DNA of 64,000 nt from assembly GCF_002744755.1 (NCBI RefSeq), contig NZ_KZ319290.1, positions 359,191 to 423,190 on the forward strand, given 5' to 3'. Positions 9,375 to 16,714 of the stretch are shown here, one piece after another; the stretch's first letter is position 1, and the number at the start of each line of letters is the position of its first letter. This DNA is from Leeuwenhoekiella nanhaiensis (GTDB lineage: Bacteria > Bacteroidota > Bacteroidia > Flavobacteriales > Flavobacteriaceae). The position numbers and the translations under genes are program-made. The notes beneath the pieces are model-generated. The model saw nothing but the letters and a program-made list of their open reading frames with translations. It was not told the DNA's origin and ran no database searches.

Positions 9375-10148
9375 TTAAACGGATAAAGTCACTTTAAACC
9401 GCGCCGGCTCATTGATGAGTTGTCTAAAACCCTTATCCAGATTTTTCTGCTCGACAGCGTAGGGATAAAAGCTTATCGGCTCGATGCACAGCATATTGGT
9501 GACTTCGGTCCACAACATAAAATTGCCAAATCCCTGCGAACTGATGCGCAGTGTTTTGGCGTCCTTAAGTGTGATCTCGGTACAATCTGCAACCTCGTAA
9601 GCCCTGCTGCCTACTGCGAGAATATCCTGTAATGGAATTTCCTCTTTTGAAGTGACTACGACCGGATTTTCACTGTGTAATTTAAATGCGGGATGATAAC
9701 CCAGCATAAACGGCATCTCTTCGGGGCCGGTAATGATAAATTCAATTTCCAGAGCGTTTTGCTTGAGGCTGAATTGCTTCTGAAACCTGAAATCATAAGG
9801 CCAGGTCAACCATTCTTCGCTAGATTTTTTCGGGAATTTGGAGTTTTTAACCGGAGTATTGGCCATGTAGGTTTTCTGAAAAACTGCCCGGGTATCTGTA
9901 GCATTCACGCATTGGTATTTAAGTTCGCGTAACAACCCATGCTGATCTAGAACCGCATCTCCTTTAGGTGTTTTTACCTTAAAACCGGCTTCATCAGTAG
10001 GGCCTATGATGGGGAACATTTCGTCGTCAGACTTGCCCCAACCGGGACTGCCAACCTGGTGTATGTATTCGTGTCCGTCAGCCTTAAAGCTCACGAGTGA
10101 ACCTTCATCTAATTGTACTTTTAATTGGTCAAGTTGTAAGGTGGTCAT
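9375..10148 (-). CDS. Aldose 1-epimerase-like protein
   Basis: A 257-residue galactose-mutarotase-fold protein without signal peptide. The DEMFPIIGPTDEAGFKV start, the DQHGLLRELKY segment (His near residue 70) and MLGYHPAFKLH (His near 147) fit the aldose-epimerase superfamily, LacX-like branch. It probably interconverts anomers of a sugar or sugar phosphate in the cytosol; the substrate is unknown. Its ATG follows the stop of the upstream gene by one base (TGATATG), so the two are translationally linked. It converges with the FAD/Fe-S gene with one base between stops. Confidence 0.8.
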   Translation of the reverse strand: MTTLQLDQLKVQLDEGSLVSFKADGHEYIHQVGSPGWGKSDDEMFPIIGPTDEAGFKVKTPKGDAVLDQHGLLRELKYQCVNATDTRAVFQKTYMANTPVKNSKFPKKSSEEWLTWPYDFRFQKQFSLKQNALEIEFIITGPEEMPFMLGYHPAFKLHSENPVVVTSKEEIPLQDILAVGSRAYEVADCTEITLKDAKTLRISSQGFGNFMLWTEVTNMLCIEPISFYPYAVEQKNLDKGFRQLINEPARFKVTLSV

Positions 10149-10149
10149 A

Positions 10150-10623
10150 TCAATCTAATTTTTCAAGTGCATGTATATAGTCTAGCTGCAGATCTTCGTG
10201 CAGCGCTTCGATCTTTTTGGCGATGTATTCCTTCTGGCGCAGATACAGGTTTCGCAATACATTGTTGTTACGGATAGCCGGCCGTACTTCCGTCATTTTT
10301 TCGCAGAAATACAGCAGAAGCGCAACTTCCGTTTCTTTATTGCCGGAGTAGCGGGCGTATTTTTTGGTTTCCTTCAGAATCTTACGGATGCCTTTCTTCA
10401 TCCAGTAATAATTCTTGGTATTGATGGTCTCAAATTGTTCGGCGATCAGCTCTTTGACGCTTTCCACATACCCGGTTTCATAATCAGATTCAAACAGCAG
10501 GTAGGTAAGCAATTCTTTGTTTTCTTTCTTGAATTTTGCCAGTTTGAGGCAGATTTCGAGCAGGTCTGCCTCGTCCCGATGCTGCAATTCTTTCTTTAGT
10601 TGAGAAACCGTCGCTGTCTTCAT
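10150..10623 (-). CDS. Conserved hypothetical helical protein
   Basis: A 157-residue, Lys/Glu-rich, almost wholly helical soluble protein starting MKTATVSQLKKELQHRDEAD. It resembles Bacteroidota-only proteins of the DUF6155 type (recalled, not verified). No catalytic motif, membrane segment or signal peptide is visible. It is first in a two-gene unit with the aldose-epimerase-like gene, separated by one base. Nothing in the sequence defines its function. Confidence 0.65.
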   Translation of the reverse strand: MKTATVSQLKKELQHRDEADLLEICLKLAKFKKENKELLTYLLFESDYETGYVESVKELIAEQFETINTKNYYWMKKGIRKILKETKKYARYSGNKETEVALLLYFCEKMTEVRPAIRNNNVLRNLYLRQKEYIAKKIEALHEDLQLDYIHALEKLD

Positions 10624-10755
10624 ACCCGCAAGTTAGCCAAAAAGCTGTTAAAGCCCGTTAATACTGGTGTTTCAAAAGCTAAATTATCTTTAAAATGTTG
10701 CAGGAGCGTCGTCTGATGCCTAGTTTTAGGTATAACCAAATGAAAAAATAACATT

Positions 10756-11175
10756 ATGAAATTTACACGTAACGCATCTGCAACTTGGAAAGGAAGAATA
10801 AAAGCCGGAATGGGAACTATTTCTACCGAAAGTGGTGTACTTGATGCTGCAAAATATGGTTTTGCTACCCGTTTTGAAGATGGAAAAGGTACAAACCCGG
10901 AAGAATTAATCGGAGCGGCTCACGCAGGATGCTATACCATGCAGTTATCTGCGTTTTTAGGCGAAGAGGATTACAATCCTGAAAACCTGCACACCGAAGC
11001 TAAAGTAACTTTTGAAGACGGTGCGGTAACTAAGGTGCATTTAACCTTAACCGGCAAAGTGCCGGAGTGCAGCGAAGACGAGTTTTTAAAGTTGGCCAAC
11101 AAGGCTAAAGAAAACTGTCCGATCTCAAAATTGCTCAAAGCCGAAATTACGCTTGACGCTACTTTAGAATCCTAA
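10756..11175 (+). CDS. OsmC family peroxiredoxin
   Basis: A 139-residue OsmC-type hydroperoxide reductase. Both catalytic cysteines are present: Cys59 in AAHAGCYTM and Cys121 in ENCPISK, with the typical NPEELIGAAHAG helix start. It reduces organic hydroperoxides in the cytosol. It stands alone, divergent from the helical hypothetical gene, and is followed by a hairpin terminator. Confidence 0.92.
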   Translation: MKFTRNASATWKGRIKAGMGTISTESGVLDAAKYGFATRFEDGKGTNPEELIGAAHAGCYTMQLSAFLGEEDYNPENLHTEAKVTFEDGAVTKVHLTLTGKVPECSEDEFLKLANKAKENCPISKLLKAEITLDATLES

Positions 11176-11202
11176 TTTCTTGCAGAACAAGATAAAATCA
11201 AA

Positions 11203-11226
11203 AGTCGCCAACAGGCGGCTTTTTTT
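11203..11226 (+). terminator. Rho-independent terminator after the OsmC gene
   Basis: A 7-bp stem AGTCGCC/GGCGGCT (one G-T pair) with a 4-nt loop, followed by seven T residues, 27 nt after the stop codon. Confidence 0.85.
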
Positions 11227-11267
11227 CATTTAAGATGATTTGTAAACAGGTTTGCTTTGGCCTTGCG

Positions 11268-11275
11268 TATATTTG
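11268..11275 (+). promoter_or_regulatory. Candidate -7 box (TATATTTG)
   Basis: An exact match to the Bacteroidota -7 consensus TAnnTTTG, 19 nt before the GTG start of the WecA-like gene and downstream of a terminator. TTTG elements lie upstream but not at the ideal 19-21 nt spacing, so the -33 box is unclear. Confidence 0.45.
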
Positions 11276-11294
11276 AAAACCATAAAGTTGATAC

Positions 11295-12344
11295 GTGCCC
11301 TACTCTTTAGCCAATTTACTGCCGCCGTTTATAGCCCTGTTGCTTACCTACGGTTTATGTATGCTGCTTTACAAAACCCATTTGGCAGACTATTTTAACG
11401 ATGTTGGTGGCGGAAAAAAGTTGCACAAAAAAGCAGTGCCGGCATCGGGAGGTATTGCGATAGTTCTGGGAATTTTTGGGGCCTCGGCTTGGTTTTATCC
11501 CGAATTTCTTATGGCCGAAAAATGGCTTTTCCTGGGGCTTATAGGCATATTTATTTTGGGTTTGATAGATGATCTCAAACCACTAGGCTGGCTACCCAAA
11601 CTTATCACCCAGCTCGTTCTCATTGGCTTTGTGGTCGTGGTGGCCGATGTACGTTTGGAAACGGTTTTATTTGAAGACCGTTTTCTACTGATGCCTAATG
11701 CGTTAAGTGTTATTCTGAGTATAGCGATTATCACCTTTGGTACCAACGCGTTTAATTTTATTGACGGTTCAGACGGACTGGCAGCTCTCGTTGCGCTTAC
11801 GGCAATTTTAGGCATGCTGTTTTTTCAGATTCCTTTTTTCAATCCGTTTTTATTTGTAGTGGTTGCTGCGGTATTTGGTTTTAGAATGCTCAATAAAAAA
11901 CCTGCCAAGATCTTTATGGGTGATAGCGGTTCGCTGTTTCTGGGCTTGTTGTGCAGTGTGTTACTCATTAAATTTATTGAAGCAGACCTTTCTACAACAA
12001 ATTACTGGCTTGAGACTTACAGCCAGCGTCTGCCGGTCGCAATAGCTTTATTTTGGTTTCCCCTTTTTGATACGTTGCGGGTTTTTAGTCTGCGTCTTCG
12101 TGCCAGGAAATCGCTGTTTGAGCGCGATAAGCTACACAGTTATTCCTTATTGTTGCGCCTGGGTTACCAACCTGCCTTTATTGCGCTTGTGGTTTTTCTG
12201 GCGACCCTGATTCAGGTATTGGGGGCGGTTTATCTGGTTCCTGTAACCGGAATTTATCTGTATTTTGTTATACAAATGATGCTTTGGTTTGGGTTTCATT
12301 TTTACCTCAGACTTTTGGTAAAGCAGTTTAAAGAAGAAAAGTAA
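11295..12344 (+). CDS. MraY/WecA-family undecaprenyl-phosphate glycosyl-1-phosphate transferase
   Basis: A 349-residue polytopic membrane enzyme that loads a sugar phosphate onto undecaprenyl phosphate to start surface glycan synthesis. Family motifs are clear: KLHKKAVPASGG (near 36-47), the Asp pair GLIDDLKPLGW, NAFNFIDGSDGL and KIFMGDSGSLFLG. The frame opens with GTG; a later ATG would remove the first membrane helix, so GTG is preferred. It heads the polysaccharide genes, 12 nt before the aminotransferase. The sugar donor is inferred to be UDP-HexNAc. Confidence 0.9.
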   Translation: MPYSLANLLPPFIALLLTYGLCMLLYKTHLADYFNDVGGGKKLHKKAVPASGGIAIVLGIFGASAWFYPEFLMAEKWLFLGLIGIFILGLIDDLKPLGWLPKLITQLVLIGFVVVVADVRLETVLFEDRFLLMPNALSVILSIAIITFGTNAFNFIDGSDGLAALVALTAILGMLFFQIPFFNPFLFVVVAAVFGFRMLNKKPAKIFMGDSGSLFLGLLCSVLLIKFIEADLSTTNYWLETYSQRLPVAIALFWFPLFDTLRVFSLRLRARKSLFERDKLHSYSLLLRLGYQPAFIALVVFLATLIQVLGAVYLVPVTGIYLYFVIQMMLWFGFHFYLRLLVKQFKEEK

Positions 12345-12356
12345 TACCGTGTATTT

Positions 12357-13496
12357 ATGAACAAAACGCCAAAAATAGGTCTTTCGCTTCCGTTGCTTAA
12401 CGAAACGGATACTACCGCGGTGGCGGAGGCTTTGCAGGCGAACTGGATTACAGCCGGAGGTCCTTTTGTACAGACTTTTGAGCAAGATTTAAAAGCGTAT
12501 TTAAACACCGAAGCTGAGGTTGTTGCTTTAAATGCAGGTACTGCCGCCTTACATCTAGCGCTTATTTTGGCGGGGGTGAAAAGTGGCGATTTTGTGATTT
12601 GCCAGACGATGAGCTATGTGGCCACTGCCAATCCTATCGCGTATCTCAATGCCATTCCGATTTTTGTGGACAGCGAGCCTGAAACCTACAATTTGGACCC
12701 CGAGGCAGTGCTCGAGACTATTCAATTTTGTGTAAGTCAGCATAAAAAACCGGCTGCCATTGTTGCGGTTCACTCATACGGTATTCCGTGCAAAATTCAG
12801 GAAATCGCAGCGATAGCACAGGAATACGAGATTCCGCTTATTGAAGATGCTGCAGAAGCACTCGGAAGCAGTGTTGCTGGAAAGGCCTGCGGGACTTTCG
12901 GCGATTTTGGAATCTTATCCTTTAATGGCAATAAAATCGTTACCACCGGCGGGGGCGGAGCACTGATTTGTAAAAATAACGAACAGGCAAAATTGGCACG
13001 GCATCTCGCGTGTCAGGCAAAAATCACTCAGCAAGCTTTTGAACACGATGCGGTGGGCTATAATTATGCGATGCCCGGTCTCAATGCAGCTCTGGGTAGG
13101 AGTCAGTTACAGTCTTTGGGCGCTAAGATTTCCGCAAAGCGAAATATACACGCAGTGTATAGCGAAATTTTCAAAGAGCAATCAGGTGTTACATTGTTAA
13201 ACGAACCACCGGAATGCTTTTCAAACTATTGGCTGAATGTTTTGCGTTTTACCGAAACAGACTCCGAAATTACACCCCAAGGCCTGATGCAATACTTGCA
13301 AAGTGCCGGAATTGAGAGCCGCCAACCCTGGAAACCCTTACATTTACAGGGAATCTATAAAGAACAGCAGTATTTTGGGAATCCCGTTGCCGAAAGTCTT
13401 TGGCAAAACGCCCTGTGCCTGCCCAGCGGTGCCGGACTCACAAAAAGCGAACTTAACTACATTCAGGAAACGCTAATTGCGTATTTTTCACGCTGA
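12357..13496 (+). CDS. DegT/DnrJ/EryC1/StrS-family sugar aminotransferase
   Basis: A 379-residue PLP-dependent enzyme that aminates a nucleotide-activated keto-sugar. Visible features are ALNAGTAALHLAL (cofactor phosphate binding), EDAAEALGS, and SFNGNKIVTTGGGG with the Schiff-base Lys193. It sits 2 nt before a UDP-sugar 4,6-dehydratase-like gene. Such a pair typically builds 4-amino-4,6-dideoxy-HexNAc for surface polysaccharide or glycans. The exact product is inferred from the pairing only. Confidence 0.9.
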   Translation: MNKTPKIGLSLPLLNETDTTAVAEALQANWITAGGPFVQTFEQDLKAYLNTEAEVVALNAGTAALHLALILAGVKSGDFVICQTMSYVATANPIAYLNAIPIFVDSEPETYNLDPEAVLETIQFCVSQHKKPAAIVAVHSYGIPCKIQEIAAIAQEYEIPLIEDAAEALGSSVAGKACGTFGDFGILSFNGNKIVTTGGGGALICKNNEQAKLARHLACQAKITQQAFEHDAVGYNYAMPGLNAALGRSQLQSLGAKISAKRNIHAVYSEIFKEQSGVTLLNEPPECFSNYWLNVLRFTETDSEITPQGLMQYLQSAGIESRQPWKPLHLQGIYKEQQYFGNPVAESLWQNALCLPSGAGLTKSELNYIQETLIAYFSR

Positions 13497-13498
13497 TT

Positions 13499-14491
13499 AT
13501 GATGCAACAATCAGTACAGAACGAAATCATTCTAATCACGGGAGCAGCAGGAAGCATTGGCCGCGAACTCACCCTGGGTCTTGCGAAACGCAATCCAAAA
13601 CAGTTGATTCTGGTTGATTTTGCCGAAACAGCTTTGCACAGCCTGCTACTCGAATTAAAACAGGCCGCCCCGAATACCGCGATCAGGTATTTTATAGACA
13701 GCATTTGCAATGAAGCTTTCGTTGCGTATCTGTTCAATGAGTTCAAAGTCACGACGCTTATACACGCGGCGGCTTACAAGCACGTGTCTATGGTTGAGAC
13801 TAATGTGTGTGCAGCTATTAATACCAATTTTACAGGAGCTAAGCAGATTCTCGATAAGGCGATAGCGCATGAGGTAGCTCGATTCATCTTTGTTTCAACA
13901 GATAAAGCAGTAAACCCCCAAAGTGTGATGGGGCGCACCAAAAAGCTTTTTGAAATGTACGCGCTGAGGGAGCAGAAGCAAAATCCCGATATTAAAATTC
14001 ACATCCTGCGGTTGTGCAATGTGTACGGTTCGTCAGGTTCTGTTGTGCCTTTGTTTGAAGAACGAATTTCTAAAAATCAGCCACTTATCATTCGCGGAAA
14101 GGAGTCCAGAAGGGCTTTCGTGCAACCCGGGCAGTTGATGCCTATGTTAGACGTTTTGATGGGGGGTGCAGCTTCGGGAGTCTATATTCCAAAGGATTAT
14201 GAACTGTTAACCGTACCCGAGGTTGCAAAACGGGTGCTGGAATCCTTCGGTATCAATAAGGAAGATTATCCTCTGGAATACGAACCGCTCTTTTCATCCG
14301 AAAAAGAAAATGAAGAGCTTAAAGCTTCCACCGAAATGGAAAGTACTGCGTGTACCGGATCATTGGTCTTGGTTAGCAATACCAAAGAAACCCTGCTAGA
14401 TTCAGCCTTACTGCAGCAATGTATACGTTCCGCCCAAAGTTACAGAGTAAAAGAAGCTCAGTCTCATTTAGAAAGACTTACTTCAGCATAA
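13499..14491 (+). CDS. CapD/FlaA1-like nucleotide-sugar 4,6-dehydratase (SDR)
   Basis: A 330-residue soluble short-chain dehydrogenase/reductase. It has an ITGAAGSIGREL Rossmann motif at residues 11-22, HAAAYKHVSMVE, and STDKAVNPQSVMGRTKK, where Met replaces the usual catalytic Tyr as in FlaA1/PglF enzymes. It lacks the membrane half of long CapD/PglF proteins and so resembles the short PseB/FlaA1 form. It is co-transcribed with the aminotransferase and WecA-like genes. It probably makes the 4-keto-6-deoxy UDP-HexNAc that the aminotransferase uses. Confidence 0.85.
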   Translation: MMQQSVQNEIILITGAAGSIGRELTLGLAKRNPKQLILVDFAETALHSLLLELKQAAPNTAIRYFIDSICNEAFVAYLFNEFKVTTLIHAAAYKHVSMVETNVCAAINTNFTGAKQILDKAIAHEVARFIFVSTDKAVNPQSVMGRTKKLFEMYALREQKQNPDIKIHILRLCNVYGSSGSVVPLFEERISKNQPLIIRGKESRRAFVQPGQLMPMLDVLMGGAASGVYIPKDYELLTVPEVAKRVLESFGINKEDYPLEYEPLFSSEKENEELKASTEMESTACTGSLVLVSNTKETLLDSALLQQCIRSAQSYRVKEAQSHLERLTSA

Positions 14492-14494
14492 ATT

Positions 14495-15232
14495 TTAGCT
14501 AAATGTCTCAGTGGTGTTGCTGATGATGCGTTCCAGAGCCTGCTCGTATTTACCCGGGTATTTGGCGTTCTTCAGGTTTTCAATATGCCGCATATGATGG
14601 GTATCTGTTCCAAAGAAGTCAAACATCCCATCTTCCAGAAGCTTGAGGGCTGTTTTGGCAATTCCCGAACCGTAATAGCCGGTGATTGAAAGGGCATTAA
14701 GCTGAAATTTACAGATGCTCTTCAATTCGGTATAGGTGTCGTATTTACTGTGGTAAAAGGCATAGCGCTCGGGATGTGCCAGTACGGGAACAAAGCCGGC
14801 ATTGCCTATTTTAAACAAAATTTCTCGCAGGTTAACCGGAGGTTGCAAATAAGACATTTCTACCAAAACAAACTGCTCCTTAAGCGGCAGGATTTTTTTG
14901 GCTTCCAGTAAATCGGTAAAGGCACTGTCCATCATATACTCAGATGAAGCACGTATGTTGAACGAATCCTGGCCTTTTTCGGCTAAAAATTCTTCCAGTT
15001 TTGTTTTGGCTCCAAGGATACTCTCTGGAGTATTGGGGTGAAAATCACTCATGGTATGCGGTGTGCAGATAAGCTTTGTTATTCCCAGTTCCTTAAAATG
15101 AGAGAGCAATGTCAGAGAATCTTCTGGTGTTTTAGCCCCATCATCGATTCCGGGTAGTATATGATTGTGAATATCTGTAAATTCGCCTAATCTGGAGGCG
15201 AGGAGTTTTTTAGAACTGAAAATAGAAAACAT
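14495..15232 (-). CDS. CpsB/CapC/YwqE-type tyrosine-protein phosphatase (PHP fold)
   Basis: A 245-residue cytosolic PHP-domain phosphatase. The metal-binding DIHNHILPGIDDGAK (residues 20-34), the CTPHTM segment, PVLAHPERY and the late GTDTHH match CpsB-type enzymes, which dephosphorylate bacterial tyrosine kinases controlling capsule or exopolysaccharide export. It is convergent with the dehydratase gene (3 nt between stops) and lies beside Wzi, so a role in regulating polysaccharide assembly here is likely. Confidence 0.88.
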   Translation of the reverse strand: MFSIFSSKKLLASRLGEFTDIHNHILPGIDDGAKTPEDSLTLLSHFKELGITKLICTPHTMSDFHPNTPESILGAKTKLEEFLAEKGQDSFNIRASSEYMMDSAFTDLLEAKKILPLKEQFVLVEMSYLQPPVNLREILFKIGNAGFVPVLAHPERYAFYHSKYDTYTELKSICKFQLNALSITGYYGSGIAKTALKLLEDGMFDFFGTDTHHMRHIENLKNAKYPGKYEQALERIISNTTETFS

Positions 15233-15316
15233 GCTGCCGGTTTATTTAGTGTAAAAATACATGTATTGACCGGTTTAAGATGTTAAACACTTCCTTCCAC
15301 ATTTAAACAAACAAGT

Positions 15317-16672
15317 ATGAAAACCCTTTTTAGTTTCCTGAGTCTGATGCTCGTTTCTGTATTACAGGCCCAGGACAGTCTGGTGACCTCAATAGAGCTG
15401 CGCGGAATGGCTTCAAGCGGCGATGCTAATAACTTCTGGTTTTATGCCAATCAAAAAGGCCGCGTAGATGAGCAGACTAACTTTTATGCTCTGGCAGAGA
15501 CTAAATATGAAAAGGCTTTAGATGAAGACAATCGCTTTGAATTGGGCGGAGGGGTATTATATAAAGATGGTTTGTATGACGGTGCAATAATAGACCAGCT
15601 TTATGGCACCTACCAGTGGAAGATCATCAGGGCCGATCTTGGTTTAAAGCATCGTGACGAAAAGTTAAGTGGAATCTCAAGTGTAGGCGGTGATATCGTA
15701 TGGAGTAACAACGCACGCGCTTTACCCGGAGTATATTTACAAATGACCGAACCCTTCAAAATTTTTAAATGGTTTGAAGCCAAAGCCACTTTTGGGCATT
15801 ATTTTCTGGGAGACGACCGGGTGGTTGAAAATGCACAGGTACATCACAAAAGCCTCGAGCTGGCACTGGTTTTTTCGCCGGGAGACCGTCTGAGTGGGAG
15901 TATGAAGCATTATGTGCAGTTTGGTGGAACCTCAAGTAACCCCAATTTCGGCAAGCAACCTTCCGGTTTCAGGGATTTTATAGATGTTTTTTTTGGACAG
16001 GGATCCAGTAATGCCGGTTCTTTTGACGGAGAGCAGGTAAACTCCTTAGGAAATGGTTTGGGGTCTTACGAACTTGCCTATGACTTAACCCGTGAAAACT
16101 TTTATTTACGAATGTACCATCAGTCACTGTTTGAAGATACTTCCGGGATTGAACTCAGCAATTTTCCTGACGGGGTTTGGGGCGCTTATCTGGAGCCGGA
16201 AAACTGGGGTTCTATAGATGCTGTTATTTATGAATATGTTCAAACCGTATCTCAGAGCGGGCGCTTCTCGAAGGATCCTACTCAGGGTAGTGTAAGTGGC
16301 AGCGACAGTTATTTCTGGAACGGGATTTACAACACAGGTTGGCAATACCACAACCGCATCATTGGTTTGCCTTTTGTAATTCCGGACCGCGTTAATCCAG
16401 AAAACAAAAATATAAACGACCGTTTTTACATTCATCACCTTGGAGCGACAGGTAGTCTGGGTAAATTTAATTTTAAAGGTAAAGTGAGTTATGTGAAAAA
16501 TTTAGGTACTTACGGCAGACCTTATCCTGTAACTGAAAAAGCCATTTATTCTTTTCTGGAGCTCACGTATCCCAGTAATTTCGGGAGTTTCACCGGTTTG
16601 TTTGGCGTAGATTACAGCAATCTCTCTAAAGAAAACCTGGGAATCGGCCTCAACTACCGGTATCAGTTTTAG
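15317..16672 (+). CDS. Capsule assembly Wzi-family outer-membrane protein
   Basis: A 451-residue protein with signal peptide MKTLFSFLSLMLVSVLQAQ and a long array of amphipathic strands ending in GIGLNYRYQF, as expected of an outer-membrane barrel. ELRGMASSGDANNFWFYANQ near the N-terminus and the overall pattern match Wzi, which holds or assembles capsular polysaccharide on the cell surface. It closes the polysaccharide cluster. Confidence 0.85.
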   Translation: MKTLFSFLSLMLVSVLQAQDSLVTSIELRGMASSGDANNFWFYANQKGRVDEQTNFYALAETKYEKALDEDNRFELGGGVLYKDGLYDGAIIDQLYGTYQWKIIRADLGLKHRDEKLSGISSVGGDIVWSNNARALPGVYLQMTEPFKIFKWFEAKATFGHYFLGDDRVVENAQVHHKSLELALVFSPGDRLSGSMKHYVQFGGTSSNPNFGKQPSGFRDFIDVFFGQGSSNAGSFDGEQVNSLGNGLGSYELAYDLTRENFYLRMYHQSLFEDTSGIELSNFPDGVWGAYLEPENWGSIDAVIYEYVQTVSQSGRFSKDPTQGSVSGSDSYFWNGIYNTGWQYHNRIIGLPFVIPDRVNPENKNINDRFYIHHLGATGSLGKFNFKGKVSYVKNLGTYGRPYPVTEKAIYSFLELTYPSNFGSFTGLFGVDYSNLSKENLGIGLNYRYQF

Positions 16673-16714
16673 AAGTTAGCTTCGGTTTTAAGTATCTTGC
16701 TTTAAAACACTGCT